Numbered from the stretch's first letter, positions 1 to 8,863 are shown. The stretch: 64,000 nt of DNA from Prosthecobacter sp. (GCF_034366625.1 NZ_JAXMIH010000006.1:1195956-1259955), one strand, 5' to 3'. Notes: generated by a model not told the origin, from the letters alone. Numbers and translations: made by a program.

Positions 1-791
1 AGATTGCCAAAGAAGGGCGAGAAGCGGTAGCGGCCGTGGTTGTAAACTTTGGGCCGTGAGCGACCACCTTGCCAATCGACACCGCCGTATTGCCACAGCG
101 TCCAATTCGACCACACGTCGTATTGTTTGAGCAGACCGTTCGGATTGCCCGGAGCGGGATACACAGGCCCCGCACCGCTGTCGTGCGCATAAAGGGCGAG
201 CCAGTAAGGCATGCGGCGCAGTTTGGCCTTCGTGGCGGCATCGGCCCGGCTGAGTGTTTGTTTGAGCTGCGTGCTGTTCTCCAGATACGCGACCGGAACG
301 ACGCCGGTGCGTGCCTCCACGCGATCCATGAAGCGCACAATGGCCGAGAGCGGCAGATTGCCGTCGAAGTCGCCGCAGAGCAGCAGTGCTGGTGCATTCC
401 AGGACCGACTGCGGGCCAGAGCCATGGCCCGGTTCACGAACTGATCCGCCTGCGCCACCGCATCGACATGCCGCTGCACTCGATAATAGACACCGGGCAG
501 CATTCCCGCCCGATCTGCGGAGGAGAGGAAGTTCGCGCATTTCTCATCAAGGTTCCCGCCTTTGCCCGCACGAGCGATCAGCGCGCTCGCGCCATTCGCG
601 CGCAACGCCGAAACGTCATGCTCCGAGTAGCCACTGCCGTTTCGCTGACGCTCCTTCGGATCGTAGGCCGACACATTGATGATTTGCGGCATGCCCCACG
701 AATGCGGCGGAAGGCCGCCGGGCGTGCTGCCTGGCTGGGGGGCGCATTGTGCGAGGAGGCAGAGGAGCGGGACGAGGATCAGGCGATGCAT
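1..791 (-). CDS. GH25-like secreted protein, 3' end cut off by window edge
   Basis: Frame read from ATG at 791 down to base 1 without a stop; the C-terminus lies outside the window. The first ~16 residues (MHRLILVPLLCLLAQCA) look like a signal peptide, possibly a lipoprotein signal, but Gln before the Cys makes the lipobox poor. The body follows the glycoside hydrolase 25 (lysozyme-like muramidase) plan: a first strand INVSAYD, a GVYYRV segment followed by the QADQF helix, PALLLCGDFDGN where the family has the catalytic DxE, then PYWLALYA and WTLWQYGGVDWQGG near the end. The usual IDVS Asp is Asn here and DxE reads DFD, so muramidase activity is doubtful. It starts 10 bases after the stop of the upstream sulfatase on the same strand, so co-transcription is likely. 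The family assignment is from motif order only. Confidence 0.65.
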   Translation of the reverse strand, partial: MHRLILVPLLCLLAQCAPQPGSTPGGLPPHSWGMPQIINVSAYDPKERQRNGSGYSEHDVSALRANGASALIARAGKGGNLDEKCANFLSSADRAGMLPGVYYRVQRHVDAVAQADQFVNRAMALARSRSWNAPALLLCGDFDGNLPLSAIVRFMDRVEARTGVVPVAYLENSTQLKQTLSRADAATKAKLRRMPYWLALYAHDSGAGPVYPAPGNPNGLLKQYDVWSNWTLWQYGGVDWQGGRSRPKVYNHGRYRFSPFFGN

Positions 792-801
792 GGTGCCGCC
801 A

Positions 802-2712
802 TCAAAACCCCGTTCGCGTTGGTTTGCCGCCGTTTTTTGAAGCAAGCTCGATCCAGTCGATCTCCACCGGCTGCTCCTGCATCGGCAAATAGAGCCGCAC
901 GATGCCGAGCAGGCCTTCGGCGGGCAGTTCGACGGTGATTTCCTCCCAGTCGCCGCCTCGGAGCGTGAAATCGGTTCGCTGCTGTTGGCTACCGACACCG
1001 CCAGGCAGCCAGTCGAAGTGGTTGGTGCCGGCTTTGGCCTTGATGCGGAACTTCGCGGTCGTGGGTCCGCTGTGTTTGCCAGCCGAGAAGCCGAGGAAGC
1101 ACTCGGACCCAATGTTCGTGATGCGCAGGATGCCGTCTTTGACCGACGCTTTGCAATCACGGGCCTTCCAGCCTTGCAGCGCGGGATCGCCATCGTCCTT
1201 GCCTTTGGAGGCGGGCTTCGTGGGCGCTTTCGCTTTGCCCTTCGGCTGCTGCTTGCCTTCGAGTTCGGGGCGATATTTCGACGGATCAAACGCTTGATTG
1301 GGCACGGGCACGACGGCCTTCGTATCGGAGAGAAACTTCTCGATCATCGCATCGAGTTCAGTGACGAGTTCGGGCTTCTGCGCCGCGAGGTTGTTTTTTT
1401 CGCCGAGATCATCCCGCAAGTTGAAGAGCAGATGACGATGCGCGCCCTTTTCGCCGCCGTGGAAGATGCGGATGAGCTTCCAGTCATCGCGATGCACGGA
1501 AACACTCGGTGGCAGCCAGTCCGGCACGCCAGGATTGTGTGGGAAGTATTGGAAGACGGCTTTTCCGGCTAGCGCATCGCCCTTCAGCGCGGGAAGAATG
1601 CTGTGACCATCAAATCGCTGCCCGTCGGCCGGTTTCAAAGCGAGACCTTCGAGCAGCGTTGGATAGTAGTCCTCGCTTTGAATGATCGCGTCACTGCGAC
1701 TGCCCGAAGCGGCGATTCCGGGCCACACCACCACACATGGCACCCGCGTGCCGCCTTCAAACATCGTCGCCTTGCCACCGCGCAGCGGGCGATTGCTGGT
1801 GGGCGTGGTGCCGTCCACTTCGTTATACATGTTCCCGCCGTTGTCGGCGGTGAAGATGATGATCGTGTTGTCGGCCAGCTTGAGCTTATCGAGCCCATCG
1901 AGCAGCGTGCCGATCGCGTCGTCCATGCTCTGGATCATCGCGGCGTAGGTGGGGCTGCGCTGCGCGTCCTTCGGATCAATGCGGGCGCGATGCATCTCGA
2001 TGTTCGCCTTCTTCGCATCGAAGGGTGCATGCACGCTGAACATCCAGTAGTTCAGGTAAAACGGCTTCGCCTTCTGCTGCTCCATCCACGCCACCGCCTC
2101 CACTGCCATGCGGTCCTCAATGTGCTCGCTGGGCGACTTCTCTTTGAAGTTCGCAAACTTCCACGGTGCCACAAAACTGCCCGCAGGCCCCGGCCCCGGA
2201 TGATGCGGCAGATCGACATCAAAGCCCTGCTGAAGCGGCGAATACGGCTCCGGCCCCAGGTGCCACTTCCCAAAATGCGCCGTCGAATAGCCCGCATCCT
2301 TCAGCGTCTCCGCCAGCGTGCGATACTCCGTCTTCAATCGCGTCACCGGATCAGGTTGGATGGCTTTTTGATCCACTGGAGCCTTCTTGCCCGTCGTCGC
2401 CTGCAAAACGACCTGCGGCACATGGCAGTTCGGCACCGTGATGCCGGTGCGTGTCGGACTTTGCCCCGTGAGCAAGGCCGACCGCGTCGGCGAGCACAAC
2501 GGACTCGCCGAATACGCCCGCGTGAAGGTCATCCCCCGCTTCGCCAGCCGCTCGAGGTTCGGAGTCTGGTAAAGTGTCGTCGTGCCATGGAGTGTCGTGT
2601 CACTCCAGCCGAGATCGTCGGCGAGAATGACGAGCACGTTCGGCTGCGCCGAAAATGACGAATGCGGAATGACGAATGCCGAAGCAAAGAGGAGGATAAG
2701 AGGACGAAGCAT
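802..2712 (-). CDS. Secreted sulfatase (S1 family) with C-terminal beta-sandwich domain
   Basis: Formylglycine-dependent sulfatase hydrolysing a sulfate ester, 636 aa. A signal peptide (about residues 1-22) is followed by [14 protein letters not shown] with metal-binding Asp32/Asp33. Cys73-Ser-Pro-Thr-Arg77 is the site converted to formylglycine; FGKWHLG and TADNGG are later active-site blocks. After the catalytic domain (to ~480) a Lys/Pro-rich linker leads to a ~115-residue beta-sandwich ([14 protein letters not shown]...) also found in the sulfatase at 5322-7079, so the two are paralogues. Part of the signal peptide is encoded by a short repeat also seen between genes (2654-2683). A leader shared with the paralogue lies just upstream. 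The substrate is not readable; sulfated polysaccharide is the usual role of such clusters. It needs a formylglycine-generating or maturation enzyme, which is not in the window. Confidence 0.93.
   Translation of the reverse strand: MLRPLILLFASAFVIPHSSFSAQPNVLVILADDLGWSDTTLHGTTTLYQTPNLERLAKRGMTFTRAYSASPLCSPTRSALLTGQSPTRTGITVPNCHVPQVVLQATTGKKAPVDQKAIQPDPVTRLKTEYRTLAETLKDAGYSTAHFGKWHLGPEPYSPLQQGFDVDLPHHPGPGPAGSFVAPWKFANFKEKSPSEHIEDRMAVEAVAWMEQQKAKPFYLNYWMFSVHAPFDAKKANIEMHRARIDPKDAQRSPTYAAMIQSMDDAIGTLLDGLDKLKLADNTIIIFTADNGGNMYNEVDGTTPTSNRPLRGGKATMFEGGTRVPCVVVWPGIAASGSRSDAIIQSEDYYPTLLEGLALKPADGQRFDGHSILPALKGDALAGKAVFQYFPHNPGVPDWLPPSVSVHRDDWKLIRIFHGGEKGAHRHLLFNLRDDLGEKNNLAAQKPELVTELDAMIEKFLSDTKAVVPVPNQAFDPSKYRPELEGKQQPKGKAKAPTKPASKGKDDGDPALQGWKARDCKASVKDGILRITNIGSECFLGFSAGKHSGPTTAKFRIKAKAGTNHFDWLPGGVGSQQQRTDFTLRGGDWEEITVELPAEGLLGIVRLYLPMQEQPVEIDWIELASKNGGKPTRTGF
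2654..2683. repeat. GAATGACGAATG-type short repeat inside a signal-peptide coding region
   Basis: This 30-base stretch matches the intergenic stretch at 8806-8835 at 27 of 30 positions (differences at positions 13, 19 and 26). Here it is read in the reverse strand as part of the sulfatase signal peptide, giving the FVIPHSSF segment. Confidence 0.6.
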
Positions 2713-2768
2713 CGCGACCTGAAACGTCGTCAGCGGCCAGACATTCCGGCAAAGAGTGTGTCGGATTT
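2713..2768 (-). promoter_or_regulatory. Conserved sulfatase leader, copy B, with near-palindrome
   Basis: About 55 bases directly before the sulfatase start match the region before the paralogous sulfatase (7080-7140) at roughly four of five positions. Both contain the same block, GCCAGA-CAT-TCCGGC here (2736-2750) and the perfect palindrome GCCGGA-CAT-TCCGGC there, 24-26 bases before ATG. It may be an operator or leader element, or only a remnant of the gene duplication. Similarity ends close to the stop of the restriction gene at 2785. Confidence 0.45.
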
Positions 2769-2784
2769 GGAGAAGGAACGACCA

Positions 2785-3519
2785 TCATCGAGCTGCGGCA
2801 GCAGCGATGTGGCCTGCTAAGGTCGTCACGAAGGCGCTCAGGCTGGTCTGGTCGTTGAAACCCGTGAATGCTCCGTCTTTGATAGCGGTGCGCGGTGAGG
2901 CGAGAGTGGTAGCGGCGGTGTAGAGCTGCTCTTGAACCAGGCGTTTGCAGAGAATGTGATAGCGCTCGATGTAGGACGCATCGCGGAAGTCAGGAAAGAC
3001 GGGGAAGTGCGGTGAGGCATCGCGAACAGGGCTGCGAGAGCTTGGAGCGTCCTCGACGAGCATCAGCCAGCCGAGAAACGGGCGCGGGATGTCGCCGAGA
3101 GCGCCTTCACGGTAGGCGGTCCAGAAGTCGTGCGCTGTGCCGATGGATTCTTCAGCGCGGTTGTTGAAGTTGTTGCCAAAGGATGGCCCAACTTGCGATT
3201 TGAATTCCAGCGCTGCGACGAGCGTGCCGCGATCAATGATCACCATGTCCCAGAGCTTCGTTGGTCGGAAGTAGCCGGGCAAGCTGAGCGCTTTGCGGTC
3301 GAGATGAATCTCCGCGCCCTTTAATCCGTTCGCATGGACGAGATCACGCACCAAGGCGATGAAGCCATTCATGTTTTTGCCAGACGTGACGGCCGCGCGT
3401 TCGCCTTGATCGGCTTTGCCGGATGCCGTCTGCTTTTGAACGGCATCATATCGTCCCGTCCAGAAAGTCTTCACCGCAGCTTGAGTGCGAAGTTCGTAGT
3501 TGGCGAGATCGAGAGGCAT
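2785..3519 (-). CDS. Type II restriction endonuclease, PaeR7I/XhoI-like
   Basis: 244 aa, the normal size for the PaeR7I family, whose known members cut CTCGAG. Recognisable blocks are [19 protein letters not shown] (35-53), [16 protein letters not shown] (80-95) and [19 protein letters not shown] (103-121). Asp91 with Glu105-Phe-Lys107 forms the PD-(D/E)xK nuclease core, and the block after it is the strongest family signature. The ATG follows directly after the TGA of the methylase gene with no gap (TGA-ATG), so translation is coupled and methylase is made first. I infer CTCGAG specificity from family; I found that site by eye at 2551, 21664, 38887, 42210 and 55349, so the host genome must be protected. 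Confidence 0.88.
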   Translation of the reverse strand: MPLDLANYELRTQAAVKTFWTGRYDAVQKQTASGKADQGERAAVTSGKNMNGFIALVRDLVHANGLKGAEIHLDRKALSLPGYFRPTKLWDMVIIDRGTLVAALEFKSQVGPSFGNNFNNRAEESIGTAHDFWTAYREGALGDIPRPFLGWLMLVEDAPSSRSPVRDASPHFPVFPDFRDASYIERYHILCKRLVQEQLYTAATTLASPRTAIKDGAFTGFNDQTSLSAFVTTLAGHIAAAAAR

Positions 3520-5238
3520 TCAGGTCGCTGGGGTGAGGTGAGTCAGCTCGTCAGGCGTCATGCCATAGATCACAGCCGTTGCATTGAGGATGGCGGAGGC
3601 ATCCTTGGCTTCCACGGCGGCCAGCAATTGTTTCTGAGTCTTGGTGGGGATGTCAGTCCACTTGGGAAGCCGGATGCGGCGCAAATACTGCGCCTGAAAC
3701 CGCAGCGCACCCCCGTGCATCTTCGTGGAGTAAGCGCGGACGAACAAATGAGCTAGTCCGGCCATCAGCACGGCTTGAAGCGCTGGCAACGGCCATTCTT
3801 TGGACAAGACGAAGTAAAGATTGTGGTGCGGGTAGAGTTTGCCGTCTTCGAGCACGATGTGCGCGTCACCTTTGATGTCAGGAATCAGCAGTTTCGGCTT
3901 TTGCGCGAGCGAAGGTGTGATGCGGTCGATGGTGCGATACCAAGAGCCGTTTGCCTTCTGGGCGCAGTGTCGCGCCTTCAGCGTTTTGCCGTGTTTCTCC
4001 ATGTAAGCGGCAAAGCGTGGATAGCGGGAGAAATCAGCCAGCGAGCCGTCTTCTTCAAAGGGGTTCACCACACCGAGGCCACGCCATTCAACGACGCCCT
4101 GCCGCATGTCACGAGTCATCACGAGCGGCAGCTTGCGTTCGTCCTCAACATCCAGCTCATCCATCGGACCGATAAAGACTTTGTCGGCTCCAGTGGCCAC
4201 GCCGATTCCCACCGAGCATCCAGCTTCTTCCAAGGTCGGAAACTCGGCCTCCAACCGGCGCACAAGCGAGAGCGAGGGCTGCGCATCTGCCTCCAGTAGC
4301 CAGGGATCATCTCCGTTAGCGATGCGAGGCATCTCGATCACTGTGCCATTGAAGTTCTTGGGCGATCCGGCGAGTCGTGAATGCAAACCTCTCAGTGCCT
4401 CGACAGAAACTTCAGGCCGATGAGCGATGCGACAGCGACCACTGATGCCGCGCCCGATGACGGTGATGGCTGGATAAGCGATGACCTCGCTCTGAAATGC
4501 CGCGGTGCCGACCATGTCGATGTAATACTTCAGCGTGAAACCTGTCGAGATCATCTGACGCAGCGGGCCGCCGTAGCGATTCTTCATCCAGCGGTCCGAG
4601 CAGATGAATCCAAGCAAACCATCCTTGGAGAGAAGCCGAAGCGATTGCTCAATGAAGGGCACATACAAATCGGCTCGATCATACAGCGTGGTGTAGCGCT
4701 TGCGATACTCGGCCAGCATCGGCGCGGCGATCATTTCCTGCCGCACATAAGGCGGATTTCCCACGACGGCATCAAACCTCGCGGTGAATGGCTCCAGCAG
4801 GAAGTCGCCGTTGATCAACCATTTGCCCGCCAGCATGATCGCATCGCTTTGGGAGACTCCCGCATCGCGCAGCAGCTCGATCACACGCTCCTTCGTCGCC
4901 TCAAAAGTGTCCCGATGCAGTTCAACCGCCCGCACAGCCTCCATGAGGTCTTTGGCAGGTATCCCATCGCTTTTTGCAGCCTCCAGCAATCGGGCCAAAG
5001 CGGGCAGCAGAAAGTCCCCCGAGCCAAACGACGGCTCAAGCAGCCGCTTTTGCCAAAGCGGCTTGTCAGAGGTGTATCCCGTCAGATCGAGAATGAAGCC
5101 CACCACCTCGGACCGAGTATAAACAACCCCGCGTTCCATGTCGCCGCTCGTCTTCATGCGCTCGACCTCAACCCCCAGGAAAACCTGTGGGGCGAATAGT
5201 TCGGGCATGGTCAATGCTGAAGACGAGAAGTGCGACAT
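3520..5238 (-). CDS. Adenine-N6 DNA methyltransferase of the PaeR7I/XhoI-type system
   Basis: 572 aa gamma-class (N12) DNA methylase. Residues 68-78 EPSFGSGDFLL are the SAM-binding motif I and NPPY at 161-164 is the catalytic motif IV of N6-adenine methylases. The N-terminal ERGVVYTRSEVVGFIL block is typical of enzymes with TaqI/Eco57I-like folds. The remaining ~300 residues would be the target-recognition part (TRSEV..., RFQAQYLRRIRLP near the end). Start: ATG at 5238 or ATG at 5208 (MPELFAPQVF); neither has a strong Shine-Dalgarno. It is adjacent to the endonuclease gene, which it precedes in transcription. It should protect host CTCGAG sites by methylating the adenine; this specificity is inferred from the partner nuclease. 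Confidence 0.88.
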   Translation of the reverse strand: MSHFSSSALTMPELFAPQVFLGVEVERMKTSGDMERGVVYTRSEVVGFILDLTGYTSDKPLWQKRLLEPSFGSGDFLLPALARLLEAAKSDGIPAKDLMEAVRAVELHRDTFEATKERVIELLRDAGVSQSDAIMLAGKWLINGDFLLEPFTARFDAVVGNPPYVRQEMIAAPMLAEYRKRYTTLYDRADLYVPFIEQSLRLLSKDGLLGFICSDRWMKNRYGGPLRQMISTGFTLKYYIDMVGTAAFQSEVIAYPAITVIGRGISGRCRIAHRPEVSVEALRGLHSRLAGSPKNFNGTVIEMPRIANGDDPWLLEADAQPSLSLVRRLEAEFPTLEEAGCSVGIGVATGADKVFIGPMDELDVEDERKLPLVMTRDMRQGVVEWRGLGVVNPFEEDGSLADFSRYPRFAAYMEKHGKTLKARHCAQKANGSWYRTIDRITPSLAQKPKLLIPDIKGDAHIVLEDGKLYPHHNLYFVLSKEWPLPALQAVLMAGLAHLFVRAYSTKMHGGALRFQAQYLRRIRLPKWTDIPTKTQKQLLAAVEAKDASAILNATAVIYGMTPDELTHLTPAT

Positions 5239-5321
5239 CGGTGCCTGGAGTGTCTGCGTAAGGCAGTGCCATTGGACTCCGAAAGCGCTGACAGATCAAG
5301 ATAGGAAAACTTGCCGGACAC

Positions 5322-7079
5322 TCACCGTTCTGTCGCCTTCAATTCAATCCCCTGAAACTCCGCCGCGCCCGCAGGCAAATGCACACGCACATGGATGACG
5401 CGGCCAGTGGTGGGGATTTGGAGGGTGTGGGTTTGCCAATCCGAAGTGGCTTGGAGGGGGAAGGTGAGGCGGTTGGAGGGGAGGAAGTCTTTGTCGCCGT
5501 CGAGACGCCAGGCGATGGCTCCTTGGCCGGTGGTGGCGGTTTTGAGGGTGAGTTGGGCGGAGACTGGACCGGCGAGCTTGAGCTTGGATTTGGTGATGAA
5601 GGTGGGTTTGTCGGCTTTGTCGGGCGTGAGGATGAGAAGGCCGTCTTTGGCAGTGAGCTTGCCGTTTCGGGCTTCCCAGCCGTTGGTTTCGGAGGCGGTG
5701 GCTTGGGGTGTTTCAGCACGCGGAGCGATGGTTTTGCCTTCGAGGTAGTGATCGAAGTAATCGTTCCAGGTCGCGGCCATGGTGCCAAGGGCCATGCCGG
5801 GTGGATTGAGGCCATCGGCCCAGGTTTTGAGCTTGGTGCGGAGTCGTGTGGCGATTTCCGGGTGCTTCGAGGCGAGGTTGTGCTTCTCCTCGCGGTCGGT
5901 GGCGAGGTCGTAGAGGTATTCGCGCTCGCCACCGCGCAGGAGTTTCCAATTTCCCTCGCGGATGGCGCTCTGAGCCATCCAGCGCCAGTAGAGGGCTTCG
6001 TGCGGCGGGGCTTTGTTTTCGCTGGTGAGATGCGGGAGGAGGTTCACACCGTCCAAACCACTTCGATTGCCAATCGAAGCTACTTCACAGGCTGTGGCCG
6101 CGAAATCGAGGGAGCTGACGGGATGCTCATAGGTTTGACCGCCGGGGATCGTGCCCGGCCAGGCGATGAGGAAGGGCGTGGACATGCCGCCTTCGGCCAG
6201 CATGCCTTTTTCGCCGTTGAGCGGGGTGTTGAGGCTGCCATCCCAGCCGCCGGGATCGCCTTTGAGCGGAGAATCAACTTTGTGGATCTTCAGCGGAGCG
6301 CCGTTGTCGCCGATGAAGAAGATGAGCGTCTTCTCGGTGAGGTTGTTTTTCTTCAAGGTGCTCGTGATGAGTCCCACGCCGTCGTCGATGGCTGAAAGCA
6401 TCGCCAGTGCGGCACGGCGTCGCTCCGGCATCTCGCCGGGAAAGCGGTCCATGTAGCTCTGCGGCGCATCCAACGGCGTGTGCGGCGCGCGATAAGCCAC
6501 ATAAAGGAAGAACGGCTGGTTCTTGTAGCGCTCGATGATCGCCGCAGCGGCTTTTGAGCAACCATCAAGATGATACTCCGTCGGCGGCAGATCGCTCATC
6601 GGGCGGTCTTGGCCATCGAGCGTGATGTTCGCCGCAAACTTCTGCCCGCCGTGCTGCGAGAAGACATGCTTGAAGCCGTGTCGCGTGATTTCGTTCTGCG
6701 GCCCGAGGTGCCATTTGCCGAACTGCGCCGTGGCGTAGCCCGCGTTCTGCAATCGCGTGGCGATGGTGGTCTCCTTATTGAAGCCGTCGAGCGCGGAGCC
6801 GTTGTTGTCGAGATTGAAGCGCCCCTGGAAGCGCCCCGTCATCACCCCACCGCGTGAAGGCACACATTGCGGCGCGGTGCTGTAGCCATGCGTCGCCACC
6901 ACGCCGCTGCGGGCCAACGCATCGAGATGCGGCGTCTGGATGTCCTTCACCACGCCGTGAATGCCGAGATCGGCGTGGCCATGGTCGTCGGTGTAGATGA
7001 GGATGATGTTGGGCTTCGCCGGGAACGCGTAGAGCGAAGGGCAGAGGGCGAAGAGGAAGGCAGCTAGCAGTTGACGCAT
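5322..7079 (-). CDS. Secreted sulfatase (S1 family) with C-terminal beta-sandwich domain
   Basis: 585 aa from ATG at 7079, chosen because the signal peptide MRQLLAAFLFALCPSLYA begins there; the open frame extends 14 codons further but without signal character. Metal-site residues lie in IYTDDHG; Cys72-Val-Pro-Ser-Arg76 is the formylglycine motif. AQFGKWHLG and FIGDNGAP follow. The last ~115 residues (GWEARNGKLTAKDG...) are a beta-sandwich homologous to that of the sulfatase at 802-2712. The paralogues are separated only by the restriction-modification pair, which suggests insertion between an old tandem pair. A 110-base divergent gap separates it from the Whirly-like gene. The substrate is unknown. 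Confidence 0.92.
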   Translation of the reverse strand: MRQLLAAFLFALCPSLYAFPAKPNIILIYTDDHGHADLGIHGVVKDIQTPHLDALARSGVVATHGYSTAPQCVPSRGGVMTGRFQGRFNLDNNGSALDGFNKETTIATRLQNAGYATAQFGKWHLGPQNEITRHGFKHVFSQHGGQKFAANITLDGQDRPMSDLPPTEYHLDGCSKAAAAIIERYKNQPFFLYVAYRAPHTPLDAPQSYMDRFPGEMPERRRAALAMLSAIDDGVGLITSTLKKNNLTEKTLIFFIGDNGAPLKIHKVDSPLKGDPGGWDGSLNTPLNGEKGMLAEGGMSTPFLIAWPGTIPGGQTYEHPVSSLDFAATACEVASIGNRSGLDGVNLLPHLTSENKAPPHEALYWRWMAQSAIREGNWKLLRGGEREYLYDLATDREEKHNLASKHPEIATRLRTKLKTWADGLNPPGMALGTMAATWNDYFDHYLEGKTIAPRAETPQATASETNGWEARNGKLTAKDGLLILTPDKADKPTFITKSKLKLAGPVSAQLTLKTATTGQGAIAWRLDGDKDFLPSNRLTFPLQATSDWQTHTLQIPTTGRVIHVRVHLPAGAAEFQGIELKATER

Positions 7080-7140
7080 GGTGCAGCGTGAAACGACGGG
7101 CAGCGCCGGACATTCCGGCAAAGGATGTGTCTGATCCGGA
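7080..7140 (-). promoter_or_regulatory. Conserved sulfatase leader, copy A, with perfect palindrome
   Basis: It contains GCCGGA-CAT-TCCGGC (7105-7119), a perfect 6-base inverted repeat 26 bases upstream of the sulfatase ATG, embedded in about 55 bases shared with the leader at 2713-2768. No clear -35/-10 pair was recognised. It could be a repressor site or a 5' leader hairpin. Confidence 0.45.
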
Positions 7141-7189
7141 AAATTCGCCCTTTACGGCCAGCGGGCGATTGTTTTAGCCTCTGGTCGTC

Positions 7190-7651
7190 ATGAATGCGAA
7201 ACCCGCCTCTCCTGCCACCACGAAGCCCAACGCCGAATTCGCCATCTACAAGCCGAACGGTCGCGGCAATGGCGGTGTGATCCGGTTTGAGTTCAATCGC
7301 ACCAAGGGCGCGGTTTTCGTCGATGCAGCCACGCAGAGCGGCGAGAAGCAGTTCGACTGGGAACAGAAGATCACCATGAAATGGGGCCTCAACGACCTCG
7401 GCAGTGTTTTGGCGACGCTGCAAGGCCGCCAGGAGCAGGCGAAGCTCTTTCACCAGTCCGAAAAGGCCAACAGCGCCTTCGAGCTGACCTGCCGCGACGA
7501 TCCGCAGAAAGCGCCGTTCTTCATGAGCATGTCCCGTCAGGAAGCCGCGACGAAAAGCGTGAAGAAGGTCACCATCCCCGTCACGCATGCCGAGGGAGCG
7601 ATTTTGGAGACAGCGCTGCGTGCTGCGATCACTCGGCTGATCGGTTGGTGA
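7190..7651 (+). CDS. Whirly-like single-stranded-nucleic-acid-binding protein (putative)
   Basis: 153 aa, no signal peptide. The Ala/Pro-rich start (1-14) is followed by two halves with the Whirly pattern of beta strands then helix: FAIYKPNGRGNGGVIRFEF and AVFVDAA, then WEQKITMKWGLNDLGSVLATL (57-77), a helix with KLFHQS, strands AFELTCRDDP and PFFMSMSRQ, and IPVTHAEGAILETALRAAI (129-147) ending LIGW. The W..K....L...LGSL, FFH and PVT.AE..VL...LP.L.GW positions correspond to plant Whirly proteins. Those bind ssDNA as tetramers in organelle genome stability and transcription. Likely cytoplasmic nucleoid role, inferred only. It lies divergent to the sulfatase and ends 3 bases from the convergent P450 gene. 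Confidence 0.6.
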   Translation: MNAKPASPATTKPNAEFAIYKPNGRGNGGVIRFEFNRTKGAVFVDAATQSGEKQFDWEQKITMKWGLNDLGSVLATLQGRQEQAKLFHQSEKANSAFELTCRDDPQKAPFFMSMSRQEAATKSVKKVTIPVTHAEGAILETALRAAITRLIGW

Positions 7652-7654
7652 GGC

Positions 7655-8797
7655 TTACAGGGCCGCCATCTTCACCACCAGCGAGTCGTAGCCTAGCGTG
7701 CGGTCAAACTTGGCCTCGTGCTCGACACGTTCTTCGGCCTTCACGATGGTGATGCGCTTCACACGGTCGCAGCAGAGCTTTAATAGCGTGCGCAGAATCA
7801 GCCGTGCATGAGGCGCGCCGAGACAGAGGTGCGTGCCGAAGCCGAAGCTAAGATGCGGGTTTGGTTTGCGGTCGAGACGGACTTCATCGGACTGCGGGAA
7901 GGCTGTTTCGTCAAAGTTCGCCGAGGCCCAGGCAAGCGAGATGCGGTCGCCAGCTTTCACGGTGACACCATTCACATTCGTCTCAGCAGGACAGACGCGG
8001 CCGATGTGCGTGAGCGGCATGAAGACACGGAAAAACTCCTCGCTGGCGAGCGTGATGCGCTTGGGATCAGCGCGGAGATATTCGAGCGCCTCAGGATGTT
8101 CGGCGAGATAGCCAAGCGCACAGGAGATCGTGTGGATGATGGTGTCGCGACCACCGGCGAAGGCGAGATTGGCGAAGCCCATGCACTCCTCACGCGTGAG
8201 CTTGCGACCGCGATAGTCGGCCTTCACCAGCGCGCTGAAGAAGTCCGCTCCGGGACTCGCCTCGGCTTCGTCGAACTTCTGGTGCAGGTAGTCTTCCAGC
8301 ACCGTGCCTTTCTTAAACTCGCCACCGGTGACTTTGAAAACGTGGATGCCCCAGCCGATCCAGGTGTCCGCTTCGGACTCGGAAGTGTTGAGCAGATACG
8401 TCAGCGCCCGCGATTGCACAGGTAGCGCGAACTCGTTCACGATCTCGATGGACTCACACTTCAGCGCCTGCGTGAGCATGCCATCCAGCAGCGCCTCGAC
8501 CTGCACGATCATGGCGGGATCTTTGGCGCGTTGGAAAAACGGCTCGGCGATCTCGCGATACTCGGTGTGCTCGGGTGGATTTGTCTCGATGGGTAGCTGA
8601 CGCATGCTGCGCACATCCTCCTCCGATGGAATCGGCACACGGAAGGGCGCGTCGGAGCTGAAGGTCTGCCAGTCTTTCGACGCCTTGCGCACATCCTCGT
8701 GGCGGAGAATCATGGTGATGTTTTCGCCGTGAAACGGGCATTGCATCACGCCGGATTCGGCGCGGGCTTCTTTGAAGGGATCGGAAAAGGCGGGCAT
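7655..8797 (-). CDS. Cytochrome P450
   Basis: 380 aa soluble P450 monooxygenase of the compact bacterial type. The I-helix oxygen-binding segment is AGGRDTI (214-220), where Asp-Thr replaces the usual acid-Thr pair. The K-helix ExxR is Glu254-x-x-Arg257, and the heme loop is FGFGTHLCLG (318-327) with Cys325 as thiolate ligand. It needs ferredoxin and ferredoxin reductase, none of which are in the window. The substrate is not inferable; bacterial members often hydroxylate terpenes, fatty acids or aromatics. Its last codons almost touch the Whirly-like gene (convergent). Upstream, at 8806-8835, lies a short repeat. Confidence 0.92.
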   Translation of the reverse strand: MPAFSDPFKEARAESGVMQCPFHGENITMILRHEDVRKASKDWQTFSSDAPFRVPIPSEEDVRSMRQLPIETNPPEHTEYREIAEPFFQRAKDPAMIVQVEALLDGMLTQALKCESIEIVNEFALPVQSRALTYLLNTSESEADTWIGWGIHVFKVTGGEFKKGTVLEDYLHQKFDEAEASPGADFFSALVKADYRGRKLTREECMGFANLAFAGGRDTIIHTISCALGYLAEHPEALEYLRADPKRITLASEEFFRVFMPLTHIGRVCPAETNVNGVTVKAGDRISLAWASANFDETAFPQSDEVRLDRKPNPHLSFGFGTHLCLGAPHARLILRTLLKLCCDRVKRITIVKAEERVEHEAKFDRTLGYDSLVVKMAAL

Positions 8798-8805
8798 GGT
8801 TGGAG

Positions 8806-8835
8806 AATGACGAATGCAGAATGGCGAATGACGAA
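8806..8835. repeat. GAATGACGAATG-type short intergenic repeat
   Basis: Tandem-like units (aatgacgaatgc, gaatggcgaatgac) between the P450 start and the next sulfatase stop. It matches 2654-2683 at 27/30 bases and resembles the region 12284-12310 that encodes another sulfatase signal peptide. Such units are common between genes in Verrucomicrobia in my recollection; that point is not provable here. Confidence 0.6.
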
Positions 8836-8863
8836 GGGTTCGGCAATCCGCCTGATTTGCTTT

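Noticed and set aside
69..938. Open frame of 289 codons on the plus strand
   Set aside because: It is antisense to the GH25-like gene and the end of the sulfatase; the composition (Arg/Ala-rich) is that of a shadow frame in GC-rich DNA.
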